A stretch of 64,000 bases of DNA from Bacteroidales bacterium (GCA_016926235.1 JAFGOZ010000390.1:1-64000), one strand, 5' to 3'; shown: positions 36,850 to 49,357, numbered from the stretch's first letter. Numbers and translations are program-made. The notes: generated by a model not told the origin, from the letters alone.

Positions 36850-37230
36850 ATGGCAGATGTAAATGCATTAGCAGATCAGTTAGTAGAGTTGACTGTTAAA
36901 GAAGTAACTGAATTACTTAGCGTACTAAAAGACAAGCATGGGATTGAACCAGCAGCTGCTGCTGTTGCTGTTGCAGGTCCTGTTGCAGGAGGTGGCGAAA
37001 CTGCTGCAGCTGAAGAAAAAACATCATTTGATGTTATTCTGAAAGCGGCTGGCGGACAGAAACTTCAGATTGTAAAATTAGTTAAAGAATTAACCGGATT
37101 AGGTCTTAAAGAAGCTAAAACTGTTGTCGATTCAGCCCCTGCACCTGTTAAAGAAGGAGCATCAAAAGAAGAAGCTGAATCAATTAAATCTCAACTTGAA
37201 GGCGCTGGAGCAGAAGTTGAGCTTAAATAG
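36850..37230 (+). CDS. rplL: 50S ribosomal protein L7/L12
   Basis: A 126-residue acidic stalk protein. N-terminal dimerisation helices ([31 protein letters not shown]), an Ala/Gly-rich hinge (about 38-58) and the C-terminal factor-binding domain with [42 protein letters not shown] hairpin with a T run separates it from rpoB. Confidence 0.98.
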   Translation: MADVNALADQLVELTVKEVTELLSVLKDKHGIEPAAAAVAVAGPVAGGGETAAAEEKTSFDVILKAAGGQKLQIVKLVKELTGLGLKEAKTVVDSAPAPVKEGASKEEAESIKSQLEGAGAEVELK

Positions 37231-37259
37231 GGTAACCTATTTAATTACACTATAATATT

Positions 37260-37300
37260 AGGGTTTAGGGTTTCGTCGTATCGTCACCCTAGCCCTTTTT
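37260..37300 (+). terminator. Partial terminator/attenuator between rplL and rpoB
   Basis: AGGGTTTAGGGT (37260-37271) pairs with ACCCTAGCCCT (37286-37296) with one bulge and a G-U pair, followed by TTTTT. No promoter match is seen between it and rpoB, so it probably attenuates rather than ends transcription. Confidence 0.7.
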
Positions 37301-37346
37301 GCTGTTGTTTATAGTTGTTCTTTTACAAATTCTAATCCACACTTAA

Positions 37347-40300
37347 ATGACCTTAAATAATAATACGAGAATTAACTTCTCGGCTAGCAAGAATCAATTA
37401 GAATATCCTGATTTTCTTGAGGTTCAATTGAAATCTTTCCAAGAGTTTTTTCAACTCGATACAACAACTGAAAAACGTAAGGATGAGGGCTTGTACCAGG
37501 TATTTATGGAAAACTTTCCTATTACTGACACAAGAAATAATTTTGTACTTGAATTTCTTGATTATCAAATTGATCCACCAAGGTATTCTATCGATGAATG
37601 TATTGAAAGAGGCTTGACATTTAGTGTGCCTCTAAAAGCAAAATTGAAACTATACTGTACTGACCCTGAACACGAAGATTTTGATACGGTTGTTCAGGAT
37701 GTATATTTAGGTACAATTCCCTATATGACCGAAAGAGGGGTATTTGTGATTAATGGTGCGGAAAGGGTTGTAGTTTCCCAATTACACAGGTCTCCGGGGG
37801 TGTTCTTTGGCCAAAGTCTGCATGCAAATGGAACAAAGCTTTACTCTGCCAGGATTATACCTTTCAAAGGATCATGGATTGAATTTGCGACTGACATTAA
37901 CAATGTTATGTACGCATATATTGACCGTAAAAAGAAACTTCCAGTAACTACATTGCTTAGAGCAATCGGGTACGAGGGAGATAAAGATATTCTCGAGATA
38001 TTCGATCTGGCTGACGAGTTTAAAGTATCAAAAAGCGGACTTAAAAAAGTTGTGGGACGGAGACTGGCAGCCCGTGTTCTTAAAACCTGGATTGAAGACT
38101 TTGTTGATGAAGATACCGGAGAAGTGGTTTCTATTGAAAGAAATGAAGTCATCATTGACAGAGAAACTGTTCTTGAAAACGAACATATCGATATGATAGT
38201 GGATTCAGGAGCAAAGACTATTCTATTGCATAAGGAAAGTCTTAACTCAGCTGACTTTGCTATTATTTATAATACATTACAAAAGGATCCTTGCAACTCT
38301 GAAAAGGAAGCGGTCCTTCATATTTACCGCCAATTAAGAAATTCAGAACCACCTGATGAGGCAACAGCCAGAGATGTGATTGACAAATTATTTTTCTCTG
38401 ACAAACGATATGATTTAGGTGAAGTGGGCAGGTACAGGTTAAACAGAAAGCTTGGCCTGGAAACTGACATGGATGTGAAAGTTCTTACCAAGGAGGATAT
38501 AATTAAGATAATAAAGTATCTGATTGAGCTCATCAATTCAAAAACTGATGTGGACGATATTGACCACTTGAGTAACCGTAGGGTTAGAACAGTGGGAGAA
38601 CAATTAGCCAATCAGTTTGGAGTAGGACTTGCCAGAATGGCCAGAACTATTCGCGAAAGGATGAATGTGAGGGATAATGAGGTGTTTACACCCATCGACC
38701 TAATAAACTCAAAGACACTCTCATCAGTTATCAATTCCTTCTTTGGAACTAATCAGTTATCTCAATTTATGGATCAAACAAATCCGCTTTCTGAGATGAC
38801 TCATAAACGCAGGATGTCTGCACTGGGTCCTGGTGGTTTGTCAAGAGAAAGAGCTGGTTTTGAAGTGCGTGACGTACACTATACACACTACGGGAGGTTG
38901 TGTCCGATTGAAACACCTGAAGGTCCTAATATCGGTCTTATTTCTTCACTTTGTGTATATGCAAAAATTAACAACTTAGGATTTATAGAAACTCCATATC
39001 GTAAGGTAGGGGAAGGTATCGTTAGCCTTGTCCCAAACGATATAGTATATCTTACTGCTGAAGAAGAAGAAGGTGTATTAATTGCACAGGCAAATGCTCC
39101 AATAGATGACAATGGTAAATTCGTCCGTTCAAGGGTAAAAACGAGATTGGATGCTGATTATCCATTAGCTTCTCCTGAAGAAGTGCAATTAATGGACGTT
39201 GCTCCAAACCAGATTGCTTCAATTGCTGCATCACTTATTCCATTCCTTGAACATGATGATGCTAACAGGGCATTGATGGGATCAAACATGATGCGTCAGG
39301 CTGTACCATTAATGACATGCGAATCTCCAATAGTTGGAACCGGTATTGAAGCGATTGTTGCAAAAGATTCTCGTTTGTTGGTTGTTGCCGAAGGTGATGG
39401 AGTTGTAGAATATGTTGATGCTGATGAAGTTATTGTAAAATATAATCTTACCGAAGATGAAAAATTTGTGAGTTTTGATGGTGAGACCAAAAGGTATCGC
39501 TTGCCAAAATTCAAGAAAACAAACCAAAATACTTGTGTTAATCTTAAACCTATTGTGCATGTAGGAGATAAGGTTGTAAAAGGACAAATACTTACTGAAG
39601 GGTATTCAACCCAGGAAGGGGAATTAGCACTTGGTAAAAACCTGATGGTTGCTTTTATGCCCTGGAAAGGTTATAACTTTGAGGATGCTATTGTGATTTC
39701 TGAAAAAGTAGTAAAAGATGATGTTTTTACTTCTATTCATATTGATGAATATCTTTTGGAAGTTCGCGACACAAAACGTGGATTAGAGGAATTAACATCT
39801 GATATTCCAAACGTAAGTGAAGAAGCAACCCGTAATCTGGATGAAAATGGTCTGATACGTATTGGTGCTCATGTTGAGCCTGGTGATATCCTTATCGGAA
39901 AGATTACTCCTAAAGGAGAATCAGATCCTTCACCTGAAGAAAAATTACTTCGTGCAATTTTCGGTGATAAGGCCGGTGATGTAAAAGATGCCTCATTGAA
40001 AGCACCCCCTTCATTATATGGTGTGGTTATCGATAAAAAATTGTTTTCACGTTCAGTGAAAGACAAAACATTGAAAGCCACTACAAAGCCTATTCTAAAC
40101 AAGATTGAGGAAGAATTCAATGCTAATACACAGGAATTGAAGGCTAAATTAATTGACAAGCTTTTTATTCTGGTAAATGGTAAAACTTCCCAGGGGGTCA
40201 AAGATTTCTTTAGTTCTGATGTAATCGCAAAGGGTGCTAAATTCACCTTAAAGACTTTACAGGATGTTGATTACATGACAGTGAATCCCAATAAATGGAC

Positions 40301-41156
40301 CACAGACAAGCAAAAGAATGATCAGATAAAACTTCTGGTAAATAATTACATCAGAAAATTTAAAGAATACGATGCTAAATATAAGCGTAAGAAGTACAAT
40401 GTAACTATTGGCGATGAGTTGCCAACAGGTATTGTTCGATTGGCAAAAGTATATGTTGCTAAAAAACGTAAACTTACAGTAGGTGACAAGATGGCTGGCC
40501 GTCATGGTAATAAGGGTATTGTTGCTAAGATTGTGCGCGCTGAAGATATGCCATTCCTGGAAGATGGAACTCCTGTTGATATTGTTCTTAACCCATTAGG
40601 TGTGCCTTCTCGTATGAACCTTGGACAGATTTATGAATCTGTTCTGGGTTGGGCAGGATTAAAGCTTGGGGTTAAGTTTGCCACACCAATCTTTGATGGA
40701 GCAAAAGTTGATCAGATAAATGAATATACCGAAAAAGCAAAGATCCCTAGCTTTGGACGTACATTCCTTTATGACGGTGGTACTGGGGAGAGATTTGACC
40801 AACCTGCTACAGTAGGTGTAATATACATGCTTAAACTTGGACATATGGTTGATGATAAGATGCATGCAAGGTCTATTGGTCCTTACTCACTTATTACGCA
40901 ACAGCCCCTAGGTGGTAAAGCCCAGTTTGGTGGTCAGCGATTTGGAGAAATGGAAGTATGGGCAATAGAAGCATTTGGTGCTTCAAGTATCCTGCAAGAG
41001 CTTCTTACTGTTAAGTCTGACGATGTTGTCGGCAGGGCTAAAGCTTATGAAGCAATTGTAAAAGGTGAACCTATGCCTCCTGCCGGAATACCAGAATCAT
41101 TAAATGTATTATTACATGAATTGAGAGGTCTTGGCCTGAGTATCAATTTACTGTAA
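37347..41156 (+). CDS. rpoB: DNA-directed RNA polymerase subunit beta
   Basis: Catalytic subunit of 1269 residues. The rifampicin region reads [18 protein letters not shown] then [21 protein letters not shown], with Asp, His and Ser at the usual resistance positions, the sensitive form. [17 protein letters not shown], the [16 protein letters not shown] block and the C-terminal [18 protein letters not shown] and [18 protein letters not shown] clamp elements are intact. It is transcribed with rpoC, 54 bases downstream. Confidence 0.99.
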   Translation: MTLNNNTRINFSASKNQLEYPDFLEVQLKSFQEFFQLDTTTEKRKDEGLYQVFMENFPITDTRNNFVLEFLDYQIDPPRYSIDECIERGLTFSVPLKAKLKLYCTDPEHEDFDTVVQDVYLGTIPYMTERGVFVINGAERVVVSQLHRSPGVFFGQSLHANGTKLYSARIIPFKGSWIEFATDINNVMYAYIDRKKKLPVTTLLRAIGYEGDKDILEIFDLADEFKVSKSGLKKVVGRRLAARVLKTWIEDFVDEDTGEVVSIERNEVIIDRETVLENEHIDMIVDSGAKTILLHKESLNSADFAIIYNTLQKDPCNSEKEAVLHIYRQLRNSEPPDEATARDVIDKLFFSDKRYDLGEVGRYRLNRKLGLETDMDVKVLTKEDIIKIIKYLIELINSKTDVDDIDHLSNRRVRTVGEQLANQFGVGLARMARTIRERMNVRDNEVFTPIDLINSKTLSSVINSFFGTNQLSQFMDQTNPLSEMTHKRRMSALGPGGLSRERAGFEVRDVHYTHYGRLCPIETPEGPNIGLISSLCVYAKINNLGFIETPYRKVGEGIVSLVPNDIVYLTAEEEEGVLIAQANAPIDDNGKFVRSRVKTRLDADYPLASPEEVQLMDVAPNQIASIAASLIPFLEHDDANRALMGSNMMRQAVPLMTCESPIVGTGIEAIVAKDSRLLVVAEGDGVVEYVDADEVIVKYNLTEDEKFVSFDGETKRYRLPKFKKTNQNTCVNLKPIVHVGDKVVKGQILTEGYSTQEGELALGKNLMVAFMPWKGYNFEDAIVISEKVVKDDVFTSIHIDEYLLEVRDTKRGLEELTSDIPNVSEEATRNLDENGLIRIGAHVEPGDILIGKITPKGESDPSPEEKLLRAIFGDKAGDVKDASLKAPPSLYGVVIDKKLFSRSVKDKTLKATTKPILNKIEEEFNANTQELKAKLIDKLFILVNGKTSQGVKDFFSSDVIAKGAKFTLKTLQDVDYMTVNPNKWTTDKQKNDQIKLLVNNYIRKFKEYDAKYKRKKYNVTIGDELPTGIVRLAKVYVAKKRKLTVGDKMAGRHGNKGIVAKIVRAEDMPFLEDGTPVDIVLNPLGVPSRMNLGQIYESVLGWAGLKLGVKFATPIFDGAKVDQINEYTEKAKIPSFGRTFLYDGGTGERFDQPATVGVIYMLKLGHMVDDKMHARSIGPYSLITQQPLGGKAQFGGQRFGEMEVWAIEAFGASSILQELLTVKSDDVVGRAKAYEAIVKGEPMPPAGIPESLNVLLHELRGLGLSINLL

Positions 41157-41210
41157 GCATTTAATGAACTTATGTCCTAATTTATTTGTTAACAATTAAT
41201 ATAATATAAT

Positions 41211-44200
41211 ATGTCATTCAGAAGAGATAACAAAGTAAAAAGCAGCTTTACACGGATCTCTATAGGGTTAGCTTCACCAGAGGAAATACTTGAACGTTCC
41301 AGTGGAGAAGTGTTAAAACCGGAAACTATAAATTACCGTACATATAAGCCCGAACGTGATGGATTATTCTGTGAGCGGATTTTTGGGCCGGTGAAAGATT
41401 ATGAATGTCATTGCGGTAAATATAAAAGAATACGATACAAAGGTATTGTGTGTGACCGATGTGGTGTTGAAGTTACTGAGAAAAAAGTAAGAAGGGAAAG
41501 AATGGGACACATATCTCTGGTTGTTCCAGTTGCACACATTTGGTATTTCAAATCATTACCAAATAAAATTGGCTACCTGTTGGGATTGCCTACAAAAAAG
41601 CTCGATTCTATAATTTATTATGAGCGCTATGTAGTAGTAAATCCGGGTATTAAAGCAACAGATGGCATTAAATATTTAGATTTTCTTACTGAAGAAGAAT
41701 ATTTGGATATTTACGAAAGCTTACCAAAAGAAAACCAATATCTGGATGATAGTCACCCGGATAAATTTATTGCCAAAATGGGTGCTGATGCCTTACATTT
41801 ATTGCTTTCACGCCTTGATCTTGATGACCTTTCATATTCTTTAAGACACAAAGCTTCAAAAGAAACTTCACAACAAAGGAAAAATGAAGCGTTAAAAAGA
41901 TTACAGGTAGTAGAGGCTTTTAGAGCATCCAAAGGCGTTAACCGTCCCGAGTGGATGGTAGTAAAGGTGGTGCCTGTTATTCCGCCTGAACTAAGACCTT
42001 TGGTGCCACTTGATGGTGGCAGATTTGCTACTTCTGACTTAAATGATCTTTATCGCAGGGTAATTATCAGAAATAACCGCCTAAAAAGACTTATTGAAAT
42101 CAAAGCTCCCGAGGTGATTCTAAGAAATGAAAAAAGGATGCTTCAGGAAGCTGTTGATTCTCTTTTCGATAATTCACGTAAATCCAATGCTGTAAAAACG
42201 GAAGCAAACCGCCCTCTAAAATCACTTAGTGATAGTTTGAAAGGGAAACAAGGTCGTTTCCGTCAAAACCTGCTTGGTAAGAGGGTTGACTATTCGGCTC
42301 GTTCTGTGATAGTTGTTGGTCCTGAATTAAAACTTCATGAGTGTGGGCTTCCAAAAGACATGGCTGCCGAATTGTATAAGCCATTCATTATTCGTAAACT
42401 CATTGAAAGAGGTATTGTAAAAACTGTAAAATCAGCGAAAAAGATTGTTGATCGCAAAGATCCTGTTGTATGGGATATACTGGAAAATGTATTAAAAGGA
42501 CACCCTGTACTATTAAACAGGGCTCCTACTCTTCACAGACTTGGTATTCAGGCATTCCAGCCGAAACTTATTGAAGGGAAGGCAATTCAGTTACACCCTC
42601 TGGTTTGTACTGCATTTAACGCAGACTTTGACGGTGACCAGATGGCCGTGCATTTGCCACTAGGAAATGCAGCTGTTCTTGAGGCTCAAATATTAATGTT
42701 AGCTTCACATAATATCCTTAACCCTGCAAATGGTGCTCCCATTGCTGTTCCATCCCAGGACATGGTTTTAGGTCTTTATTATCTGACTAAAGAGAGAAAA
42801 AGTAGTCCTGAAAATCCTGTAAAAGGGGAGAACAGTATTTTCTATTCTCCTGAAGAGGTTAAGATAGCATATAATGAAGGCAAAGTTGATCTTCACGCAA
42901 TAATTAAGGTGAAATATCCTTTGTTGAATGCAGAAGGGATTGAAGAACTAAAAATTCTGGAAACCACAGTTGGTAAGGTGCTTTTTAATGAATTCGTGCC
43001 AAAAGAAGTTGGATATATTAATACATTACTTACAAAGAAAGCACTTAGAGATATTATTGGTACAGTTTTAAAGAAAGCCGGTACTAAAGCTACAGCAGAT
43101 TTTCTGGACAATATTAAACAATTAGGTTTTATGATGGCATTCCGCGGTGGATTGTCATTTAATCTGGAAGATGTTATTGTTCCTGAAGACAAACAATCTC
43201 TGGTTGATGAAGGTTATGAGCAGGTTGACGAAGTAATGAATAACTATAATATGGGTTTTATAACCAATAATGAAAGATATAATCAGATAATTGATATTTG
43301 GACACATACCAATGCACGTCTGACCCAGACATTAATGAGGCAATTAAGTTCAGATAAACAAGGATTTAATCCTGTGTATATGATGCTTGATTCAGGTGCC
43401 AGGGGCTCTAAAGAGCAGATCAGGCAGTTGTCGGGTATGAGGGGCTTGATGGCAAAACCTCAAAAATCAGGGGCAACAGCATCTGAGATTATTGAGAACC
43501 CTATTCTCGCTAACTTTAAAGAAGGATTGTCGGTACTTGAGTACTTTATTTCAACTCACGGTGCTCGTAAAGGTCTTGCTGATACTGCACTTAAAACGGC
43601 TGATGCTGGATACCTTACCCGTAGATTGGTTGATGTAGCTCAGGATGTTATCATTTCTGAAGAGGACTGTGGTACTTTGAGAGGATTGGTTGCCACTGCC
43701 ATTAAGAAAAATGAAGAAGTAGTGGAGACCTTATATGAAAGAATATTGGGTAGAACCACTGTACATGACGTATATCATCCTCTAACCGGTGATTTAATTA
43801 TTGGAAGCGGAGAAGAGGTTACTGAAGAAATAGCTGCAATAATCGAAGAATCACCTATTGAACAAGTTGAGATACGTTCAGTGCTTACCTGTGAATCCAA
43901 GAAAGGTGTTTGTGCTAAGTGTTATGGACGCAACCTGTCAACCGGACATATGGTTGAAAAGGGTGAAGCAGTGGGTGTTATTGCAGCACAATCTATCGGT
44001 GAACCAGGTACACAGCTTACATTGCGTACTTTCCACGTGGGTGGTACTGCATCCAATATTACTGCTGAATCAAATGTAACATCAAAGTTTGATGGCATTG
44101 CTGAAATTGAAGAGCTAAGGACTGTTGAGTACAAAGATAAAGAAGGAGGGAAGCTAGATATCGTTGTTGGTCGTATGGCCGAAATGAGAATTATCGATAA

Positions 44201-45512
44201 GAAAACGGGAATTAGCCTTACTACCAATACAATTCCTTATGGATCAAAACTATACATTAAGAATGGTCAGGAAGTCAAGAAGGGCCAGCTTATTTGTGAG
44301 TGGGATCCATATAATGCTGTAATCATTTCTGAGCATTCAGGTAAGGTAAGTTTTGAGAATCTTATTGAAAATATAACTTACAAAGAGGAATCTGATGAAC
44401 AAACCGGATACAGGGAGAAAGTGATAATTGAAACCAGGGATAAGACCAAAAACCCGGGTGCACGTATATTAGGAGCTGACAAACAGGTAATAGGTATTTA
44501 CAACTTACCTGTGGGTGCTCATATTGTTGTGAATGATGGGGATACGGTTGCTGCTGGTGAAATTATTGGTAAAATACCCAGGGCAGTTGGTAAGTCAGGT
44601 GATATTACAGGTGGTTTGCCACGGGTAACTGAATTATTTGAAGCCAGAAATCCATCAAATCCTGCAATTGTATCTGAAATTGACGGTGAAGTGAGTTTTG
44701 GTAAAGTGAAGCGTGGTAATCGTGAGATTGCTGTTAAATCAAAAGCCGGAGAAATCAAAAAGTATCTTGTTCCATTGTCAAAGCAGATTCTGGTTCAGGA
44801 AAATGATTATGTTCGTGCTGGTATTGCTTTATCCGATGGAGCTATCACTCCTTCAGATATTCTGGCTATTAAAGGGCCAACTAAAGTTCAGGAGTATATT
44901 GTGAACGAAATTCAGGAAGTGTACCGTCTGCAGGGTGTAAAAATCAACGATAAGCACTTTGAAATAATTGTTAGACAAATGATGCGTAAAGTTGAGATTA
45001 TTGATCCGGGTGATACAAAATTTCTTGAAAAACAAGTGGTTGATAAGTTAGAATTCATGGATGAAAACGATTGGATCTACGGTAAAAAAGTAGTGGTTGA
45101 TCCGGGTGATTCTGCAAATTTAAAACCTGGACAGATCGTAACAGCAAGAAAATTGAGAGATGAAAATTCACTACTGAAACGGAAAGACCTCAAGCTTGTT
45201 GAAGCACGAGATGCTGTTCCTGCAACATCAAGCCAGATTTTGCAAGGTATAACCAAGGCAGCACTGCAAACACAAAGCTTTATGTCTGCAGCCTCATTCC
45301 AGGAAACAACCAAGGTGCTTAATGAAGCAGCAATATTTGGTAAGGTTGATTATCTTGAAGGATTGAAGGAAAATGTTATTGTTGGTCATGCAATTCCAGC
45401 TGGTACTGGTGTTCGTGACTATGAGAAGATTATTGTTGGTTCGAAAGAAGAATACGATAGCCTAATTAGGTCCAGAGAAGAAATCCAGGAAGAAGAAGTG
45501 GAAATCCAATAA
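41211..45512 (+). CDS. rpoC: DNA-directed RNA polymerase subunit beta'
   Basis: Catalytic subunit of 1433 residues. The N-terminal zinc ribbon has C66, C68, C81 and C84; the catalytic magnesium site NADFDGDQ lies at about 470-477; the trigger-loop region ([22 protein letters not shown] is the preceding bridge helix zone) follows at about 745. The second zinc site begins at C894 ([13 protein letters not shown]). The C-terminus is Glu-rich. No inteins, frameshifts or unusual insertions were seen. Confidence 0.99.
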   Translation: MSFRRDNKVKSSFTRISIGLASPEEILERSSGEVLKPETINYRTYKPERDGLFCERIFGPVKDYECHCGKYKRIRYKGIVCDRCGVEVTEKKVRRERMGHISLVVPVAHIWYFKSLPNKIGYLLGLPTKKLDSIIYYERYVVVNPGIKATDGIKYLDFLTEEEYLDIYESLPKENQYLDDSHPDKFIAKMGADALHLLLSRLDLDDLSYSLRHKASKETSQQRKNEALKRLQVVEAFRASKGVNRPEWMVVKVVPVIPPELRPLVPLDGGRFATSDLNDLYRRVIIRNNRLKRLIEIKAPEVILRNEKRMLQEAVDSLFDNSRKSNAVKTEANRPLKSLSDSLKGKQGRFRQNLLGKRVDYSARSVIVVGPELKLHECGLPKDMAAELYKPFIIRKLIERGIVKTVKSAKKIVDRKDPVVWDILENVLKGHPVLLNRAPTLHRLGIQAFQPKLIEGKAIQLHPLVCTAFNADFDGDQMAVHLPLGNAAVLEAQILMLASHNILNPANGAPIAVPSQDMVLGLYYLTKERKSSPENPVKGENSIFYSPEEVKIAYNEGKVDLHAIIKVKYPLLNAEGIEELKILETTVGKVLFNEFVPKEVGYINTLLTKKALRDIIGTVLKKAGTKATADFLDNIKQLGFMMAFRGGLSFNLEDVIVPEDKQSLVDEGYEQVDEVMNNYNMGFITNNERYNQIIDIWTHTNARLTQTLMRQLSSDKQGFNPVYMMLDSGARGSKEQIRQLSGMRGLMAKPQKSGATASEIIENPILANFKEGLSVLEYFISTHGARKGLADTALKTADAGYLTRRLVDVAQDVIISEEDCGTLRGLVATAIKKNEEVVETLYERILGRTTVHDVYHPLTGDLIIGSGEEVTEEIAAIIEESPIEQVEIRSVLTCESKKGVCAKCYGRNLSTGHMVEKGEAVGVIAAQSIGEPGTQLTLRTFHVGGTASNITAESNVTSKFDGIAEIEELRTVEYKDKEGGKLDIVVGRMAEMRIIDKKTGISLTTNTIPYGSKLYIKNGQEVKKGQLICEWDPYNAVIISEHSGKVSFENLIENITYKEESDEQTGYREKVIIETRDKTKNPGARILGADKQVIGIYNLPVGAHIVVNDGDTVAAGEIIGKIPRAVGKSGDITGGLPRVTELFEARNPSNPAIVSEIDGEVSFGKVKRGNREIAVKSKAGEIKKYLVPLSKQILVQENDYVRAGIALSDGAITPSDILAIKGPTKVQEYIVNEIQEVYRLQGVKINDKHFEIIVRQMMRKVEIIDPGDTKFLEKQVVDKLEFMDENDWIYGKKVVVDPGDSANLKPGQIVTARKLRDENSLLKRKDLKLVEARDAVPATSSQILQGITKAALQTQSFMSAASFQETTKVLNEAAIFGKVDYLEGLKENVIVGHAIPAGTGVRDYEKIIVGSKEEYDSLIRSREEIQEEEVEIQ

Positions 45513-45522
45513 ATTTTATACT

Positions 45523-45840
45523 ATGGAAGAACCAAAAAAAAATCAGATAAACATTGAATTGAAAGAAGATATTGCCCAGGGTGTATATTCAAACCTGGCT
45601 ATTATCACTCATTCATCTTCTGAATTTATTCTTGACTTTGTGCGAATAATGCCGGGTATTCCTAAGGCTGATGTGAAATCAAGAATAATACTTACCCCGG
45701 AACATGCTAAGCGTTTACTTGAAGCCTTGAATGATAACGTTTCGAAGTATGAATCGGTGCACGGACCAATTAAAAAGGTTGAAGGCTCCGGAGGTCCAGT
45801 TCTTCCTATGAATTTTGGCGGACCAACAGCACAAGCTTAA
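45523..45840 (+). CDS. DUF3467 family protein
   Basis: A 105-residue protein: EEPKKNQINIELKEDIAQGVYSNLAIITHSSSEFILDFVRIMPGIPKADVKSRIILTPEHAKRLLEALNDNVSKYE is the DUF3467 core, ending in a Gly/Pro-rich tail. The gene is regularly found next to rpoC in Bacteroidota and starts 10 bases after it here, so it is co-transcribed with RNA polymerase. Function unknown; some annotation pipelines compare the core to phage tail or ribosome-associated proteins without proof. Confidence 0.85.
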   Translation: MEEPKKNQINIELKEDIAQGVYSNLAIITHSSSEFILDFVRIMPGIPKADVKSRIILTPEHAKRLLEALNDNVSKYESVHGPIKKVEGSGGPVLPMNFGGPTAQA

Positions 45841-45846
45841 ATAATA

Positions 45847-45880
45847 CAGCCCTGTCATTTGATGGGGCTTCTTTTTTTAG
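45847..45880 (+). terminator. Terminator of the rpoBC operon
   Basis: AGCCC, a 12-base loop, GGGCT (about 45848-45869), then C and seven T, 7 bases after the DUF3467 stop. Confidence 0.7.
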
Positions 45881-45929
45881 TAATACCTGCACAACCTTTC
45901 ACATTCCTAATACCCCAAAGTCATTATTT

Positions 45930-46015
45930 GTTGGCCATTAGCTATAGCAAGACAAAAAGGCCAATAGACAAAATCTAATAGACAATAGCTAAAAGGCAAC
46001 AGCCAACAGTCAGTA
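45930..46015 (+). repeat. Degenerate CAATAG/CCAA short repeats
   Basis: An A/C-rich stretch made of variations on CCAATAGAC, CTAATAGAC, CAATAGCTAAAAGGC, CAACAGCC and CAACAGTC. It is a worn-down short tandem repeat. It fills the middle of the 388-base gap between the rpoBC terminator (45880) and the etfB promoter (46051); nothing else is seen there. Confidence 0.5.
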
Positions 46016-46050
46016 CTCTTTTATTTTCATTCTAAAATCGAAGTTTATCA

Positions 46051-46080
46051 TTGCCGATTTATCATTTTATTATATATTTG
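46051..46080 (+). promoter_or_regulatory. Promoter of the etfBA cluster
   Basis: TTG (46051-46053), 19 bases, TATATTTG (46073-46080). The predicted leader is about 140 bases long. A hairpin-like stretch ATCCCGGGTC lies inside the leader, but no riboswitch is recognised. Confidence 0.6.
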
Positions 46081-46228
46081 TCACTTTGATTAAAAAAAGG
46101 GTTGACCTATCTTGTTAATAGTAACTTATTTAGATCGAATGGGATACAGAGATCCCGGGTCTATATACAGTTGCTGCAAGGTTAGCTTGTGTGGATGAAT
46201 AATAATAATCTTAAATAAAATTTTGCGT

Positions 46229-46978
46229 ATGAAAGTTCTTATCTGTTTGAGTAACGTTCCTGATACTACTACAAAAGTAAAATTTGGGAGCGATAATAAA
46301 GCCCTGGATAAAACCGGAATCCAATGGATCATTAATCCATGGGACGAATTAGCACTGACAAGGGCTCTTGAACTTAAAGAAGATGCAGGTAATTCAGTAG
46401 ATAAAGTTACTGTTGTAACAGTTGGTGGTAAAGATGCTGAACCAACTATGAGAAAAGCATTAGCTATTGGGGCAGATGATGCAATTCGCGTTGATGCTGA
46501 GCCTTCTGATGCTTATTTTGTAGCTTCTCAGATTGCTGAAGTGGTTAAAAAAGAGGGCTATGAACTTGTGATTTGCGGTATTGAGTCGAGTGACTACAAT
46601 GGTTCAACAGTTGGGGGTATGATTTCCGAGATATTAGACTATCCCTCTGTCTCAGCTGTTTCTCAGCTCTCAATACAAGGGAACGATTTAAATATTACAC
46701 GTGAAATTGATGGAGGAAAAGAAATTGTTACCGTTCCTTCTCCTGCAGTAATAATCGTTCAAAAAGGTATAGCAAAAGAACCTCGTATTGCAGCCATGAG
46801 GGGTATTATGATGGCCAAAACAAAAGTACTTAATTTAGTTACTCATGCTCCGGTTGATGGCCTGACTGAATTTGTAAATTATGAATTGCCCAAACCTAAG
46901 GCTGCCTGCAAAATGATTGATCCTGAAAATGTGAAAGAGTTGGTTGATCTTTTGCGTAATGAGGCAAAGGTTATTTAA
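46229..46978 (+). CDS. etfB: Electron transfer flavoprotein subunit beta
   Basis: AMP/FAD-binding ETF subunit of 249 residues. The ATG at 46229 is chosen over an in-frame TTG two codons upstream because MKVLICLSNVPDTTTKV is the normal start. VTVVTVGGKDAEPTMRKALAIGADDAIRVD and the CGIESSDYNGSTVGGMISEILDYP block are typical; REIDGGKEIVTVPSPAVI marks the FixA/EtfB core. It starts a five-gene module ending with the acyl-CoA dehydrogenase. Whether it holds a second, bifurcating FAD cannot be decided by eye. Confidence 0.95.
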   Translation: MKVLICLSNVPDTTTKVKFGSDNKALDKTGIQWIINPWDELALTRALELKEDAGNSVDKVTVVTVGGKDAEPTMRKALAIGADDAIRVDAEPSDAYFVASQIAEVVKKEGYELVICGIESSDYNGSTVGGMISEILDYPSVSAVSQLSIQGNDLNITREIDGGKEIVTVPSPAVIIVQKGIAKEPRIAAMRGIMMAKTKVLNLVTHAPVDGLTEFVNYELPKPKAACKMIDPENVKELVDLLRNEAKVI

Positions 46979-47020
46979 TTCCATAATTAAATTAAAGTAG
47001 AATTTATTAAAATCAAGAAT

Positions 47021-47980
47021 ATGTCAGTATTAGTATATACCGAAAACTGGGATGGAAAATTTAAAAAACTGTCTTACGAATTAGTCTCTTATGCCAGTAA
47101 AATTGCTGAAATGATGGGTAGTACTACCACAGCCATTTCAATAGGCAATGTTAGCAACGATGAGCTTGCTAAATTAGGAAATTATGGTGCTAATAAAGTG
47201 TTAACAGTATCTGGAGAAAGTTTAAAAACTCTTGATAATCAAGTTTATGCAAGTATTATTACGCAGGCAGCTAAAAAAGAAGGAGCAAAAGTCGTTATTT
47301 TATCAAATAACAATACAGGTAAAGCTGTGGCTCCAAGGATATCAGTGAAACTAAAGGCGGGGTTAATTCCTGGTGCAACTAAACTACCATCAAGTGTATC
47401 ACCTCTTACTGTAATTAAAAAGGTTTTCTCAGGGAAAGCATTTGCTAATGTATCTGTTAAATCGGATTGTGCTGTAATCACTTTATCACAAAATTCATTT
47501 GAAGTGATTGAGAAGAGTGGTAGTGCTAATGTTGAGGCTTTTGTAGCAGAAATGGGCGTTGTAAAAACAATCGTAAAGGAAACAGATAAACAAACCGGTA
47601 AAATATTACTTACCGATGCTGAAATTGTTATTTCAGGCGGTCGTGGTATGAAGTCTCCCGACAATTGGGGTTCGATTGAAGAGCTGGCAGAAGTACTTGG
47701 TGCAGCTACCGCTTGTTCAAGACCGGTATCTGACGAAGGCTGGAGGCCTCATGGTGAGCACACTGGTCAAACAGGTAAAATTATAGCTCCTAATTTATAC
47801 ATTGCCGCAGGTATTTCCGGCGCTATCCAGCACTTAGCAGGTGTTAGTTCCTCAAAATGTATTGTGGCGATTAATACAGATAAGGAAGCTCCGATTTTTG
47901 AGGCTGCTGACTATGGTATAGTTGGAGATGCTTTGAAAGTACTTCCTGAGTTGGTTAAAGTACTTAAGGAATCCAACTAG
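47021..47980 (+). CDS. etfA: Electron transfer flavoprotein subunit alpha
   Basis: FAD-binding ETF subunit of 319 residues. The C-terminal FAD domain is unmistakable: [40 protein letters not shown], then [27 protein letters not shown] and [24 protein letters not shown]. It accepts electrons from the acyl-CoA dehydrogenase with EtfB. It lies 42 bases after etfB. Confidence 0.96.
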   Translation: MSVLVYTENWDGKFKKLSYELVSYASKIAEMMGSTTTAISIGNVSNDELAKLGNYGANKVLTVSGESLKTLDNQVYASIITQAAKKEGAKVVILSNNNTGKAVAPRISVKLKAGLIPGATKLPSSVSPLTVIKKVFSGKAFANVSVKSDCAVITLSQNSFEVIEKSGSANVEAFVAEMGVVKTIVKETDKQTGKILLTDAEIVISGGRGMKSPDNWGSIEELAEVLGAATACSRPVSDEGWRPHGEHTGQTGKIIAPNLYIAAGISGAIQHLAGVSSSKCIVAINTDKEAPIFEAADYGIVGDALKVLPELVKVLKESN

Positions 47981-48038
47981 TTCCTTTTTTATTAAACACG
48001 GATAGTTTTTAAACTATAAACTTGAAACCCTCTGAATT

Positions 48039-49325
48039 ATGATGAAGCAAATAATTTTTGGAGTGGCTCTGCTTATTACATTGGGAGTCTTTTTCTATAC
48101 AATTCGCAAACTTATTCAGTTTTTTAGACTCACCAAGCCTTTCCCAATTAAAAAGATTGGTAAGCGTATTGGCGTGATGATGTCTGTTGCTATCGGTCAA
48201 ACCAAAATTTTCAGGTTCCCAATTATAGGGTTTATCCATGCCCTGGTGTTTTGGGGATTCTGCATTATCCTTATTGGTAGTGTTGAAATGGTTATTGATG
48301 GATTGGCTGGAACTGAGCGGGTATTAAAAGCTTTGGGTGTAGTTTATGATTTGATAATGGCTGCTGGTGATGTGTTTGCCTTTATTATTCTTGTTGCTAT
48401 ATTAATTTTCCTTTTCAGAAGGATTTTTATGCATATTAAAAGGTTTAGTGGAATAGAGATGAAACATAAATCACACAAGGATGCAAATTTTGCACTAACA
48501 CTTATTCTCTTACTTATGGTAACCTTACTGGGAATGAATACAGCGTATGTTGCTGGTCATGGAAGTAATATGGTTGGTAGATTCCCGGTTAGCAGTACCT
48601 TTGCAGGACTGTTAACCTCTGCATCACCTGATACTATTCATCTTTTACATGAAATTTTCTGGTGGGGACATATTCTGTTGATTTTTTTCTTTGCCAACTA
48701 TCTTCCTTATTCAAAGCACTTCCATGTGTTTATGTCAGTGCCTAATGTTTTCCTTAGTCGTTTGGAACCGCTAGGTAAATTACCGAATATGGATAGTATT
48801 ACTAATGAAGTAAAATCCATGATGAACCCTGAAACTGCTTTTCAGGAAAGTGAAGGTGATGCTGCTCCAATTGCACGTTTTGGAGTATTGGATGTGGAAG
48901 ATGTAACTTGGAAAAATTATTTTGATTCACTGGCTTGTACCCAATGTGGTAGATGTACATCTGTATGCCCTGCTAACATTACAGGGAAGAAGCTTTCTCC
49001 GCGGAAGATCATGATGGACCTGCGTGCCAGAATGAAAGAAAAAGGACCGGGATTAGTGAAGAATAATGAATATTCCGATAACAAATCACTGGTAAAAGAT
49101 TATATAACTACTGAAGAGCTTTGGGCATGCACTACATGTAATGCTTGTGCCCAGGAATGTCCAATTAACATTAACCATCCCACACTCATTGTTGAGATGA
49201 GAAGGTACCTGGTAATGGAAGAAGCAGCAGGACCTGCCGAGTTGAATGCCATATTTACAAATATTGAAAATAATGGTGCTCCGTGGCAGTTCTCTCCTCA
49301 GGATAGATTATTATGGACAGAATAA
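48039..49325 (+). CDS. Membrane-bound Fe-S oxidoreductase, NarI/HdrE-like plus two [4Fe-4S] (ETF:quinone oxidoreductase candidate, large part)
   Basis: A 428-residue protein. The N-terminal 230 residues have about five membrane helices with His residues in them (for example GFIHALVFWGF and HLLHEIFWWGHILLIFFFANYLPYSKHFHVF), suited to bind b-type haem as in NarI/HdrE. The C-terminal part has two [4Fe-4S] motifs: C300, C303, C306, C310 and C364, C367, C370, C374. With the CCG-domain protein encoded next it corresponds to the single-chain Hdr-like ETF:menaquinone oxidoreductases (EMO type) but split in two. Direct role is inferred from family and context. Confidence 0.85.
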   Translation: MMKQIIFGVALLITLGVFFYTIRKLIQFFRLTKPFPIKKIGKRIGVMMSVAIGQTKIFRFPIIGFIHALVFWGFCIILIGSVEMVIDGLAGTERVLKALGVVYDLIMAAGDVFAFIILVAILIFLFRRIFMHIKRFSGIEMKHKSHKDANFALTLILLLMVTLLGMNTAYVAGHGSNMVGRFPVSSTFAGLLTSASPDTIHLLHEIFWWGHILLIFFFANYLPYSKHFHVFMSVPNVFLSRLEPLGKLPNMDSITNEVKSMMNPETAFQESEGDAAPIARFGVLDVEDVTWKNYFDSLACTQCGRCTSVCPANITGKKLSPRKIMMDLRARMKEKGPGLVKNNEYSDNKSLVKDYITTEELWACTTCNACAQECPININHPTLIVEMRRYLVMEEAAGPAELNAIFTNIENNGAPWQFSPQDRLLWTE

Positions 49326-49357
49326 AATTCATTTGATTTCTATTTAATCATACATAT

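Noticed and set aside
46229..47980. Electron-bifurcating ETF (FixABCX or Bcd type)
   Set aside because: No FixC/FixX or butyryl-CoA dehydrogenase-type context; the following membrane Fe-S genes indicate delivery to quinone. Bifurcation was not excluded at residue level.
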